A DNA stretch of 64,000 nucleotides from the NCBI RefSeq assembly GCF_949628215.1, contig NC_134276.1, positions 135,346,125-135,410,124 on the forward strand, written 5' to 3'. The stretch's first letter is position 1, and each line of letters begins with the position of its first letter. A program made the translations under genes and the position numbers. Below the pieces are notes generated by a model. It made no database searches. It saw only the letters and a list, made by a program, of their open reading frames with translations, and had not been told where the DNA came from. Shown here piece by piece: positions 1 to 12,290 of the stretch. This DNA is from Phalacrocorax aristotelis (taxonomy: Eukaryota; Chordata; Aves; Suliformes; Phalacrocoracidae).

Positions 1-556
1 AAGGAGGTAACAGAAAAGAAGGAAATGCCACTGTTAAATTTGTAGCCGTTTACTAGGAAATGTCAGTGTTTCAATAATTTATAACTTAGATTCATTTCAC
101 AGATCAATAGGCTCTGAACTGAGATCTCTAAGTTATGGAAGCAATTTTTTCAGGCTCTTTGTCTTGCAGATGGTGAGAGGCAGATAAATTTAGAAGGATA
201 ATCAGGTCCTGGTTAAACTGAATTGTCCCTTGGGACTGTCTGTCCTGCTTTGTTGATTCAGGTGCAGCCAAGGGAAATTCTGCTTTGAAGTCATCCCAGA
301 TTTGTGCCTTTGTTGAGTAGAATGAATCTGAGCCTGTGACTACATCTGGCTGAGATGCTGTGCCTGGAGGATGGAGAATAGGAATGATGAAGGTACCACA
401 TGCCCTAGATCTCAGCTGATAGAAAGAAGATTTACTGAGGACTTTAACTTCCCTGTGAGGAAGTCTGAAAATTTTAATAAAAGTATAGGGCCTCTGGGTA
501 ATGAAGCACATAAGATTTTCTGCTGTCAGAGTCAACACCAACCTAATTCCCCATAC

Positions 557-3500
557 CTGTCTGTCCAGGCTTGTAGATGGGTTTGTCTGTCTGGACGAAG
601 ACCAAGCTCTCAGAATTCTTCACCAGCACCGACTTGCGGCTCCTGAAATGCAGTGTCGCCCCCTTCACCGTCACAGTGAGAAATGCTACTGATGTGCTGT
701 TGGATTTTGGAACCTAAGGAAAATGAAGAACATAACTGCTTTGCTGATTCACCTCATTGCACTAAGCCTTTCAAGGATGGAGTATTAGCTAGGTCTGAAA
801 GTTTCCTGAAGGGACACCAAAGACTCAGTGCTAGAAGCAAGAGAAAAACATGATTTTCTGGTATGAACTTGGAGGGCTTGTCTCCTCTGTCTCAAGAAAT
901 TCTTTTTCCTATGGGAATTGTTGCAATGATAGATCCTTTCAATTTCCTTGAGTTTTCTCCATACTTCTTCCTCTTCTTCAAATACTGGAAGTCTTTTCCC
1001 TTCATTCATACACTTTCCTTAGAGAAAATACTGAATCTGACCTTGTTCCGTCTTATGATTTGTCAAAATGTAAATCAATCCAGATTCACTATTTAGGGAG
1101 TTGGACCAGTTGCTTACATTACTCACCAACCAGCCTTCTGCAAGAAACAATCATGAATAAGCTCCAGAAGGAGAAAAATGACATCATGGACCTTTACTGT
1201 CTTTTACCATTCCCTAGCTTCTACATTTCTCATTCTACTTCATTATTTTTCCTCTGAGGCTTACACAGATCAAACAAACATGCGGTATGTTCTGTCAGTC
1301 GAAGCTCTAGGATGAAAGATCCCAAAAGAGTTCTCTAAGCCCTGCATGCACAGAAATATCGTGTGGGACACATAATTTGATAATGGTGGAAAATTATTCC
1401 TCATAAGGTTGCCACAGTCAATTTTCCATATAAAATTCATTTTTTGTTTGGCTTGGCTTAGAAGTCTCTACAATATGTCTTATTTCTCATTTCTGGACTG
1501 TTTAGATCTACTACATCACATCAATAAACACGAGGGGTCACCCCACAAGGATGAGATACTCACAGAGAACGGGATGCAGGTGAACATATCCTTCTCCGAC
1601 ACCACATCATCAATCAAGCTCCTGTTTTCCCCTTGATGCTCAAGTGTGGCGCTCAGTGTCACAGACTCATTCAGGTGGGTCAGCTGTACACAGACTTTCT
1701 CAGGAGAATCAGTGTGTATCAGAAAGGGCAGTAGCACCATATACTGCCTAGGAAGACAGGGAAGCAAGAATCAGGAGTTTTAAGGAAACAGTATTAAGTG
1801 GAAGGAAATTAACACATCAGCATGCCTAATCCGTTACTATCCTTGTGAATTGCAGTGCAAATACACGAGCATTCATTTTATTTTGGGTTTATACATATTA
1901 AACTGCCCAACTAATTAGCCTAAAAGCAGGAAAAATGCTTGCAGTAGAAGGAACAATTTCTATGCTAATAGAGTCTCCTTTACAAGGGATGTTTCGTCCG
2001 GGTTCACAGCAGGGAGTAAGGATGGTGTGAAAGGTTCCAGGCTCTTAATTGATTTTTGTATATCCCACAATCGCCTATTGAGACTCAAAGGCATTAGCTA
2101 AAAAAGGTTGAAAATTCAGCAGTTTTAGGGTTGAAAAAACTACCCACTTGTCTGGCTGCTCCTGTCCTTGCCTATCCAGGTTTCCAAATACTTGTCATGC
2201 TGAGCAAAAATGTGAGTGCTTGCAGTGTGGCACCTTATTAAGATGAGCACACAAAGGATTTCAGAGAGTAGTGGTTTATTGCAACACAAGTGTACTTGCA
2301 TCTTAAAGGTCCCTCACAAAAGACCCTTAAACTAAGCTGCCATCTAATAAAAGGGTTAATTTTACTGATTTTTTTTACGAATAAGTCAAATTATTAATTC
2401 TGACCTGTAATAATTGGTTAAAATGGTAGGAACCAGTGAAAATCTCTGGAGTCTGTGCTGGGACCCCTTGCTGTTCAGTAAACTTCTAAATGATCTGGGA
2501 AATACAATTTTCTCGTAATTGTCCAGGATAACAAAATACTTAAGACTGACTTACGTATTTGAGAAAAACTTTTGTCATATGGTGGGACTATGGAGCAAAA
2601 ATATTAAGCCAACTGTTCATAAAGGGAAAGTATTCAATAGAGGAAGAAAAAATTACCCCAGCAGTATATATGTTATCATGTATATGCTGTATCACTAAGT
2701 GAACTATTACCACTCAGACATGAGTGCTGTTGGAAAATCACTCTTGGAAAATTCTCATTCAGTAGGAAGTAACAAACAGACTGTAGGGAAGTTTTAAGAA
2801 AGGAATACAGAACAAATCAGAACACACAGCTTTGCCATTGTTTAATTGCAGGGTACTTCCACACTCACAGGGTACTCCTACACCTCACATGCGGCGTGCT
2901 GGTTTGCTCCCATTTAAAAAATTGATTTAGCAGAAAAGATTCAGTGAAAGATGGCAGAGATGATCTGAAAACTAGAATGATTTCCATAGGAGGACACATT
3001 GCATAGATTAGAACTCTTCAACCCGGAAAAAGGCATGACAGAAAGCTATAAACTAATGATGTGCACAAAAGAAAGTATGGTTTGTTCATCACCTGTGATG
3101 ATGCATGACCTAAGCAACACCAGGTGAAAATATTAAGCAGCAGAAACAAAACAAAAACTTTATCCCTAATGTACAAAACTAAACTGAAGAACTTAACATT
3201 ACCAGATGCTGTAAAGTCCAAATGTTTGGTTCTGGTATGGCCAGCTTGTGGCTCTTGAGCCTTCTGGTCCTCTCACGCAGTCCAAGAAGGGCAGATACAC
3301 CCAAGCTGCATCAGGTAATAGTCAGCAGCTGACTGCTATTCCCTGAGAGAGGAACAAAAGGAGCCAGCAGGTGCCACTGATTTGGATAATAAGGGCCTTG
3401 CCTGCATATCCAGCCAAGTGCTGGCCCTTAAAAGATGCTGTCACTCCCCACCTGCCAGTAACTCTCCTAGGCATACGGTATCTGCCCTATGGCACTAGCT

Positions 3501-6500
3501 ACACAAAATTTGTTATGAGGCTCATAAGGGCAAGATAATCAGCTACTCATGATGTAGAAGTTAAAAAATATCCTGGGTAAATTCATTGCCCAGAAATGGC
3601 TAGAAAACATAGCAGCACAGGTGTAATCCCTGCCACAATAAGACCCTGAACCTCTGATAGAAGCTCCATAAGGCTATAGCAGATGGGAAACTCATTTCCA
3701 CAGTACTTGCCCTGCTTCTCTACTCTGTCCCTCAGCACCTACAACTGGCCACCGACACAGACGGAATACAAAACTAACGTAGTCCCCTGGTCTCACGCTG
3801 GACCATTTTTATGGACTTGGTATTCCTTTTCCCCTGTGTACATTCAAGCTATCCAGATATAGCAGCAGGAGGTTCTGGTGGCAGTTCAGTCTGCAGGATA
3901 TATTAAACACTGTATGCATAGGAGGAAACCTGTGGTCAGGACTGGTCATACCATTTTTCCATGGGCCCTCCACTGGGGAAGGCCAATGAGCACTTTGCCA
4001 GAAGGTGCCAGCCCTGGGGAGAACGGTACCTAGGCCTGTCCAGGGCTACATTATTGCCCGGGCTCTGGGCTTTTGGGAAGTCCTAAAACTGCTGTGGAGG
4101 CAGTGGGACCCAGGCAGTACCTCCATTTCCCTCACCACCAGCTGGTGAGGAGCCAGCCAGCAGCTCTGGTCAGTGCGTTGTGCTGCAGAAGCAGTGAAAA
4201 GAGGGAGCTCCAGCTACCCAGCGAGTGACTTACAGCTTGTGTCTATCTGCTTGCTCCACCACTCCCCTTCCTCCACAGCTTCACCCCATCTCATTCCCCT
4301 AATCTCATTTCCTGTGCACCCTGTCAGTGGCACTGGCAATCTGACTGTAATGTCCAGTTTACTGAAGGGACAGTGTGACCTAGTTCATGGGGAATTTGGC
4401 CTCATTCCTCTTCCTGTTCACTGTTTAGCTGAAACTTTGGCCAACACGCAGAACCTCCCCATACACTGGCTTCCCTGCCTTCGGAACAAGGATATAAAAT
4501 ACGCTGTTTATAGACCTCTTTTTAGCTGTTTTGGGATGTGTTGGTGAAAAGAGAAAGATGAATTAAAGTACTATAAGGGCTTTAAGTAACTTGGCTCACA
4601 ATGTTCATTTATAGACATTCCAGGACAAAAAGCATCTGGGCTGCCAAAAGAGACCTCAGCAACCTCCCTGCGTGCAATGAGCTGTTCTGAAAACAGAGGC
4701 AGTGGCTCCAGCAAAAGCAGGCAATGAGGAGAGATAGGAGACCCTAGAGAAAGTGGCTGAGGCAAAAACGATGAGTTTGTCTGTTACTGAAGGTAATACT
4801 CTAGCTTAAGATAGACTAAGTATATGCAGTACATTCCCAGGCATGTACGCTGCATTGTAAAGTAGCTGGCATGTACAAGCACCTATCAGAATAGAAGAAT
4901 GATACCTCCGATTGAATTCTTCCAGAACAGATCCAGAGCAAGAAAAAAAAATATTTTGCTGGAAGTATCTTACAGTATCATAAAATTTTTGGTTGCAAGG
5001 GATCTCTGGATGTCTCAAGCCCAGCTTCTCTCCTGAAACAGGACTGTTGCAAAGGACTCTATAGATGGAGCTTCCACCATCAATCTGGGTCACCTGTTCC
5101 AGTGCTGAACTAACTTGGTGAATAAGTTTTTTCTAATATATAGTCTGAACTTTAATTATATCTCCTGTGTAGCCAGCCACATCTGAAACAGAAATAGCAG
5201 CAACTGCTGCTGCTCAAAGAAGCTATCTATGTACTTGCACCAGGCACAGGAATCAAGCCTTGGTTGGCAGCTTCATTTTGTCTTCAGTTCAAGGGTGGCT
5301 TCCCTTCTGTGTTATGCACAGGATCTAATGTACCCTGCAGCACTTGAAACAGCATCACTACCCTCACCCCTACCTAGCAATTCACTGCTCAGACTCCACT
5401 GCCTCCCGGCTCCCCAACTGGTTACTGGGCTTCTGTCTTCATTCTGTGGATCCCAACTACATCCCTCTCTCCCCCACCTCTCTCAGCCCTCCCTCTTCTC
5501 CCCTCCCAAAATGGTGCTCAGGTCAGGGATAAAGAGCAGCATGTTGCTCACAGGAGGAGAGGACTGAGCAGTATGGGTTCATTCCCTTTCCCTTGATTTT
5601 GGGCAGGGATGAACCAAGACCACTTAATCTTAATTCTTAATTACAGCAGGTATCTGTAGAGAGACAAGACAGCTCAGCCTGATCCCAAAGCAGACTTGGC
5701 TGGCTGATGTGCCCCAGAAGCACCCAAACAGGGCAGATAAATGGGAGGTTGATGGTGCAGTGTGACTCAAAGGTCCTTCAGTCTGAGCCAGTCACCAGTT
5801 CACCTCCAACCACACAGTAAGCAGCAGCAGCACCACTGCACCTTCTGCTACAGCTGCTAGCACGACTGCAGTGCTTATGGGCATGAAATCTCTTTAGGAA
5901 GCATTGAGACCCACAGTGGTGAGAGCTGTACTTCTGCCAGCACAGCAAGAAGCACAGTGTGTGAGAGCTGCCAGGCTCTGAAGAGGGAAGCTGCTCCTGT
6001 CCAGACTAGAGGCTCTGGAGATCCCTCTCTGCTAGGTGAGGCTGGGGTGGGGTTGCCAGCCTCCAGCCTGCCTGTGCCATCCTGGATTGTTGTTCTTCCT
6101 AGGGATCTCAGCGGAATGGGCGCTGCAGCGATGCTGCTGGTCTGCAGAGCCCTCGAGTGGACGCCCCAGGCGAGTGTCAGCGCCAAGCTCCATGCCGGAG
6201 GAAGAGAATCTAGGTCACAGATCCTCTTTGGAAACAAGTACGTCTGGTGCTGCCAAGGGAAGCAAACTGGCTTGAAAGAAAAAAAGGGGAGCAAACCGGT
6301 TTGAAAGCAACAGAATGGGGAGAAATAACTCAGTGATTGAAACAAGAATACAACAGGAAAGGTAAGTGCATGGATTCTGGCATCGTGCCCACAAAAACCC
6401 AGGCACCTGAAGGCTTCTAGGCAAGAATATACTTAGACAAAGATGTTGTGGGGATCCAGGGCTGGATTAGCAGGCAGCTCCAGGGCAGCAGTGTGGTTAC

Positions 6501-6809
6501 TGGCAGACCTATGGAGGGGTCCCAGGGCTGGACAACTGGGGGGGTTACAGTGTGCAAGTGGGGAGCACTGATAGAGCTGTGCAGGAAGCTAGGATTGGCT
6601 AGAAGGGGGATACAGGGCAGAAGTGGAAGAAACTGGCACAGCTGTTCGATGGAAAGGAAGAAAACTGGAGGAAAAAAGGAGCACTAAGACCTCCCTCCCC
6701 CCTCCACATGTATAGCTTACGGTTCTGTGGTGGGAGAGGTATTTCCAAGAAGGAAGAAGAGGAGAAGGAGGAAGATGTTTGGTTTGCTGGGCAGCCTGTC
6801 CTTCCCCAT
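557..6809 (-). CDS. A2M: Alpha-2-macroglobulin-like gene, 5' part (exons 1-3), continues past the left edge
   Basis: Three exons are seen on the minus strand: exon 1 at 6721-6809 (89 nt), exon 2 at 1564-1747 (184 nt) and exon 3 at 557-713 (157 nt). Each has GT-AG borders and the phases join (2, 0, 1). Exons 2 and 3 are exactly as long as those of the neighbouring ovostatin gene. Exon 1 starts [10 protein letters not shown], followed by a hydrophobic leucine/phenylalanine core: a secretory signal peptide close to that of human A2M, which starts MGKNKL. Exons 2-3 encode the MG1 domain. They contain [21 protein letters not shown], a VPKS start to exon 3, and [14 protein letters not shown], which is typical of the family. 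The product should be a secreted protease trap. The bait and thioester exons lie outside the window, so activity cannot be judged. A2M is the best name, but a closely related A2ML/PZP-type paralogue is possible. Confidence 0.88.
714..1563 (-). other. A2M-like intron 2
   Basis: This is an 850-nt intron between exons 2 and 3. The minus-strand donor is GTGAGTA and the acceptor ends TTCCTTAG. I see no other feature in it. Confidence 0.8.
2400..3220 (+). mobile_element. Ancient degenerate CR1-like LINE fragment
   Basis: Positions 2450-2510 resemble the CR1 reverse-transcriptase stretch read as GPLLF..LNDL (CTGTGCTGGGACCCCTTGCT, then AATGATCTGG). Positions 3005-3060 resemble the later ATTAGAACTCTTCAACC..GAAAG segment found in old CR1/L3 copies. 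The frame is heavily broken and neither end is clear. Assigned by eye, so the limits are approximate. Confidence 0.5.
4970..5170 (-). mobile_element. Degenerate CR1 3' fragment
   Basis: Read on the plus strand this shows the order expected of an inverted CR1 3' end. A TATCATAAAA tail remnant is followed by GGTTGCAAGGGATCTCTGGA, then CACCTGTTCCAGTGCTGAAC, then a run resembling TTTCTTCCTAATATCTA. The element therefore lies on the minus strand, the same strand as the host gene, inside A2M-like intron 1. Confidence 0.6.
6440..6560. repeat. Diverged tandem repeat, about 66-nt period
   Basis: Two units can be aligned. One starts GGGGATCCAGGGCTGGA at about 6451, the next GGGGTCCCAGGGCTGGA at about 6517, each followed by a GGTTAC motif. 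A similar vocabulary (GGATCC, TTACTGG) recurs in the much longer repeat at 62.2-63.0 kb. It lies within A2M-like intron 1. Confidence 0.45.
6721..6809 (-). other. A2M: A2M-like exon 1, signal-peptide coding part
   Basis: The start codon is at 6807-6809, and the exon ends at 6721 before a strong GTAAGC donor. It encodes 29 codons plus two bases (CC), which pair with the first G of exon 2 to make proline, as in the ovostatin gene. An upstream in-frame ATG at 7047-7049 is ignored: it lies above the TATA box, and only the inner ATG gives a family-like signal peptide. Intron 1 is then about 5 kb. Confidence 0.85.
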
Positions 6810-6914
6810 GGTGCAGAGCAGATCGTGGTGAGTGAAGCAGACACCCAGTCTGGCCTGGTGCTGCTGTTTTCCTGCACCTTGTAATTCCTCTCCACTCTCT
6901 GCTGGGTCAGGCTC

Positions 6915-6920
6915 TTTATA
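6915..6920 (-). promoter_or_regulatory. TATA box of the A2M-like gene, with FOX and GATA sites upstream
   Basis: The minus strand reads TTATAAAGAG here, 106 nt upstream of the start codon. That predicts a transcription start near 6888 and a 5' UTR of about 80 nt. Just upstream are a TGTTTAC forkhead (FOXA/HNF3-type) core at 6931-6937 and a CTTATCTCC GATA-type site at about 6952-6960. This arrangement fits a liver-expressed plasma protein gene. The sites are seen directly; their use is inferred. Confidence 0.6.
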
Positions 6921-9900
6921 ACTGCTCTCTGTAAACAGCCCAGGGGCTGGAGGAGATAAGGGCTGGGGGCCAGGGGCCATCCGGAAATGGGGAGAGGCAG
7001 TGAGGAGGAGCTGTAACAGAGGGACAGTATTTGGCCAGAGACTTTCCAAGTTGGGGAAGGATATTTAAATGCTTATATTAGAAATCTTTGAATGATTCAT
7101 ACCCTGCTTTCTTTAACCCATCAAAAATGCACTGTGTTGGGGAAATGAACTATGTTCAACACAGGGTAATATTCCCTATGGGCAGCACCCAATCACAGCA
7201 CTCTGATGTGGGGTACTGTGATCCTTTGAAGCAAAAAGCCAGGTTTATAGATATTTTAAGAACAAAGGGAAACCCACAGACCGAAACATTGCCCATATTA
7301 TATTAACAGAATACTGCAGTAATTTGCTGACACAGTTGCTAACAGAGCTACTACGGGTTAGAGAATCTGTCAGGAATATAACCCAAAATGAGGTGGGGTA
7401 CTGGTCTAGATATGGAAATAAATTCTATTTCCACTGTCAATATGTACAAATATTACACAATGCAGTTGGGAGACATCTTTGCCTCCCTGGAACGGTGATC
7501 ATCTTCCATCATTTCGTGTCGCCTGGAGTGCAGATGTTGCAGGTGTTGGAACACCACCTGGAGGTGGCTTCTCCTTCCCTTTGCCAGATTCAGATCTGTG
7601 TTGCTGTTAGTCACGTTTGTAACAAAAGTCACTCAGAAATACTGCTGCACACCTGACTTGGTCTTCTGCAAACCTCTGGTTGTAGCAGCTTACCCAGAAA
7701 TTGAATCTAGTAAGAAAAAAGGTTTGCTAAATTCCAGCAGGTCATTGAATAGAAATATCAAGTCCAAACTGTTACTCCTTGGGAAGCCTAAGTGGGGCGT
7801 TTGCACCAGTCCATGAAACACTACAAAATTGCAGCTGTAGGGCTGTCAGCATGACCTCAAGTGCCTGTGCAGAGAAAAGACAGTAACACTTTTTATAGGG
7901 GTTCACAGTCCCTGTGAAGATTTCTGTTGTGTATGAATGATCCAGCAGAGAAAAAGCTTCAGCACAAACCACCTTGAATGTGTTTATGTGAAGCCACATT
8001 AACAGCAGAAGTTCTTTGTTCTGTGCAAGGGAGCTTATTAGATCACTACAGCACAGGCAGCCAGCCCTATTCACTTTTTGCCTGAAGATTAAGCTTTGAA
8101 AAAGAGCGAATGTTAAGACTGAATGTGTCTTAGCATTTGAATGTGTCTTAATGTGTATACAGTGTGTCTTGGCTCTGATGATGTAGCCAGAAATCTGCAG
8201 GGAAGAACATTGCAAAGGAGAAATGCCTGGGGACGAAAGGAAGTTTAAGAATGGTGTTCTAAAATCAGGCACGGTCTCACCTGGAGTAAAATTTAACACC
8301 TTTTACAAACCACAAAAGTTAGGAAAACAGTCAGGAGGCAGCCAGTGTCATATGTTATATGGAAGTGTTACATAAATGTCATATAGAGAAGGAATGAACA
8401 CATACACAAACCAAAACATTTAGCAGATTATCAGTTAGAGATGGAAATACTGATAAAAAAGTGGTTGTGTAACTACCAAGTAATAAAAACCATCCAGATC
8501 TTTCTCCAGAAATGTCCGCTATCATCTGTCCTCTCACTCCCATCTTTAACTTCTTCAGTAAATAATTCATGCAAAATAGCAGTTTTCAAAGCAAGAACAT
8601 CCTGGGCATTTGCTGGAAAACATGACTCATCCCAAGTTGCCTGTTGTCATTCAGGCTGCTGTAAACTGAAACCAAAAAGAAATCTGAATGGACACATGCA
8701 AAGTATGCTTTAAGGATGAGCATGTAAAACTAAAATTCCTAGATCTACAGGGCCATGAAAACCAGTGATTCAATGGAGATCCTATTCACTATCATCTTCT
8801 TCCTTCTACTAACCAATTTACCATCCATAAGGTATAAAATACCTGCTTCCCGGTCCTGCAGGAACCACTTACCAACTCTCTGACACCCTAACGCTCACTT
8901 TGCTCCACAAGCACTAAATGCCCTTTAGCTCAGGCAGTTGGTGCTTCAGCTGGTTCCTCTCTTACAAAGCTCAGAACAAGTGGCTTGAACTTGTACTTAG
9001 CTTGAAAGATTTTGGGTGCTTTTTCAGACCTGAAGGACAGGTTGTGTGTCTAAAAGACTGGCTACTTCTTCCAACAAGGCTAGCTGGTGTAATAAAAGAT
9101 ATCACTGCTGAAAAAGGCATGCAACATGTTTGCCATACACAGAGATGGCTTCAGTGAACTGGAAGTCATGATTTTAACCGCAGGAAATATATTTCCTCTT
9201 ATGATAATACTTAATACATGTTTGAGGTCTCTGCACACCTGGCAGATCAAGAGACAATCTACATGTGTATAATATCTTCAGAGACTAGTCCCCATATTTA
9301 GCTGGTACAAAACCTAAGTGAGTCATTGTACCTAGCTGTTGATCACAAAGAATTTGAAGTAGGCCACATCACAGTAAACGGTCAATATAGTGAAAATGCC
9401 TAAATCTAATTTCTTATAATAATGCACTCCAAGCAGAGTGGATTTCCATACTAAATGATAGCAATCAATTTTAGTTCATCCTGCTTGAAAATGAATGATT
9501 ACTTATGTTTATTCTCACTTTCAAAGGTAGTACATCTTTTAGCCGTTCCATAGAAGGTTTTTGAAACTTACTGAGTTCCAATGTTAAATTAAAACTCGAA
9601 CATTATTCTAAAATTTTATTTTATTTCACATTAGCTTAATTCTAGATAATCCTCAGAGAGGTTACAGTGATATACTGCTAAGTTACATGTGCTGATGCAT
9701 TGGATTTCATTTCAAGGTATTATCAATTCAAAATGGAGCAAGAGACCAGGTCAGTAAGAAACAGATGCCATGGGAGCACTTCTACTTTGCCTGAATATAT
9801 CATTATGACTATTTTATTATTTTCTGGAGCATTTAATTCTCCACAATATTTCCTTCACAGGTTCTTTTCCACCAGCACTTTAAAATACATTATTTTAAGT

Positions 9901-12054
9901 TGGACTGACTGACACTGAAGATGCAATTAATAAGTTAATACAGACCATCATAAATATCGATAAATTCCAGTCATTGTACCTAATTCTGCAAAGTTTCCTA
10001 TAAGCCAAACAGTTTTCATTGCATTGTGTAGCAAAAATGACAGAAAAATGTGGTGTCCTACACTTCCAAGTTTATGACCACTGTAGAAAACTCATCTACC
10101 CATGTAAATAAACTGAGATATTGAACTGTGCCATTTTAATTGCCTTAACCAAATTCTGGTAGTTTCCTCTGACTTCTTTTCAATTTCTCTTGTTCAGCTT
10201 TGTAGACGACTACCAATTGCCCAATAGCAGAATGGGTTACCAGACACTGCAATTGCAGGAAGAAAAGGTGTCTGTGGGTGGGTGTAAATACCCTTAGTAC
10301 TATCACAACACTATAATGTGCAGGAATCCTTGTCTGCCCCAGAAGTCTTAAGCAATTTTGGAACCACTGTCATCAAAGGTAAATAATCCCAGGTAAGACA
10401 CCTGCTTCTTTACTATGTTCCTCTTTTGCCTCCTAAAGGACTGTAGCACAATGCTCAGCCTTCAAATCAAAACCAAAACAATGAAGTGAACTTCAATCTT
10501 TGGCTTTCAGGAAGAGGCATGTGTTAAAAAGCTGAGGAAAGAGTTCTTGGAAACACTGGTATCATGCACTTTCACTTAAGAACCCCTGGTGGAAAGCAGC
10601 AGCTCTAGCAAAGGAATTGCTCTCTTCACTAGCTACGTCACCTTTGCATGGGGACAGGTGAAAAAACATTCACTGTAAAACCTGAGACTTATATTAACAG
10701 TTCCGGTTCACAAAATTGTGTTAGCTGTTCAGCTAAAGGCTGAAAAAAAGCTTTCAGGAGAAAGAAGAAAAAGGAATTTTAAAGGAAATCCAAATAATTA
10801 TATTAGTTTCCCCAGCCTATGTATCTAAAGCAAAGAAACCCAAAGCAATTCATTTCAAATGACAAAAAAGCATTAAAAGAAAAAGTACTTGTAAAAATTA
10901 ATAGGAGTAACAGCAATACTCAGAGAGATAAAAAAGAGTTGCTTATTGTGTGTGGGATGAAATATTTCACAGGTCATAGTGACAAAAAGGTCCTCTATCA
11001 GAAGACTTCATACAGTATTAACATACAAATTGCAACATGCTATGAAATGAAACACCATGAAAAGGCTTCATTAGATAAACTTCAAATTAAACTGGAAATA
11101 CCAGAGTGAATAAAGATTATTGACTTCGTGCCTGTTGAATATCTTAACCTGAAAGAAGGGCCTGGTGGCAAATTAACTACTTTTCCTGGGCGCGGACAGC
11201 TAGGCTGCCAAATATAACTCGTATTTTTGTGGTGTCATAGGAACAAATGAGTAAATTCAGGCATGGAAAAGGCATCAATTAATTACTTTCATTTTAATGC
11301 ACTTGTAGATTAAATTGCAAACTACACTAGTAGCTGAGTTTTCTAAATAGTCCTGTGACTATGTTGTTATATGTAAGGCTAGCCCATTTGTAAGGTAAGG
11401 CCTATACAAAGTAAGGTTTATCCACCTTTCCCAGCTATAACAAACAACGCCTCTTTGTATAAACTTTGTCTTGCCTTAGAAGAAACCTATACTGTATGTT
11501 GTAAAAAAGGCTGCAACCAAGGTTGTTACCCCTCTGGCGTAAGGAATCTGCAGTGTGTCTGTCTGATACTTACACTGCACAGTACAGACAAAGGAGAATC
11601 AGTTGTTGAAATCCCACTATTAAATCCATTAAAGGTGATTAGTAATGATATCTAATAATTTTAAAATATATAAACAAGAAACTAGCTGTTTGCATATTCA
11701 CAGATGTTTTTTGGCTGTTACAGAGAAAGGAAGATAATCTGTGATGTAGTAAAGAATGAAAAGCTATTTTCATTTATACATTTGTATTACTCAGATCATT
11801 GCCAAGGAAAAGGAGAGAAAAAGCCAAAGCATTTACAAATGTGTCTGAAAACAGCACTTGAGACAATTAACTATTCTCTTTTTGAGTCATATGACTCTTC
11901 AGATAAAACTTTACCATGTAAAAAGACATACAAAATGTGTATAGACTTTGTGTTTATCTTCAGCTTTAGCTGTGATGTTATTGCCTGGGCTCCCGCTCTC
12001 CTCAAATGAGGTACAGGCATCTCATGAAGGTCCTTTCACTGGCCCTGAGGTTGA

Positions 12055-12290
12055 CGTTCAAGGCAGGTGGAATGGAGTTGCAGCCAGACTCTTCCCAGAG
12101 GTGCACAGTGGCAGGAGCAGAGGCAATGGGCCAAGCTGTATACAGAGAAACACTGAACAGACAGAAGAAAAAAATACTTCCCCTGAGGGTGATGCAACAA
12201 CAGAACAGGTGTCCACAGGTGCTGTGGGATAGCCATCCCCAGAGACTGTTCAAACTTCATGGCACAACACCATGAGCAAGAGTGCCGGTA
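12055..12290 (+). mobile_element. Degenerate CR1 3' region
   Basis: It contains CAGAGGTGCACAGTGGCAGG, then AGCAGAGGCAATGGGC, later CTGAGGGTGATGCAACA, then ATAGCCATCCCCAGAGACTG. This is the order of the CR1 3' UTR-proximal segment in plus orientation. The terminal ATTCTATG repeat is not preserved. Limits are approximate. Confidence 0.6.

Larger units (their letters stand above)
1748..6720 (-). other. A2M-like intron 1
   Basis: Intron of about 5 kb with a GTAAGC donor at 6720 and an acceptor ending TTCCTAG at 1748. It contains an old CR1-like element (about 2400-3220, plus orientation), a second CR1 3' fragment (about 4970-5170, minus orientation) and a GGATCC/TTACTGG-type tandem repeat near 6440-6560. 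The many short open frames in 3.2-6.4 kb show no recognisable protein and are treated as chance. Confidence 0.7.

Noticed and set aside
6717..7049. Longer 110-codon version of the A2M-like first exon starting at an upstream ATG
   Set aside because: The upstream ATG lies above the TATA box, and its extra residues do not resemble any A2M leader. The inner ATG at 6807-6809 gives a proper signal peptide.
10819..11109. 96-codon lysine-rich plus-strand frame
   Set aside because: The A-rich composition explains the lysines. No splice signals or known domain.
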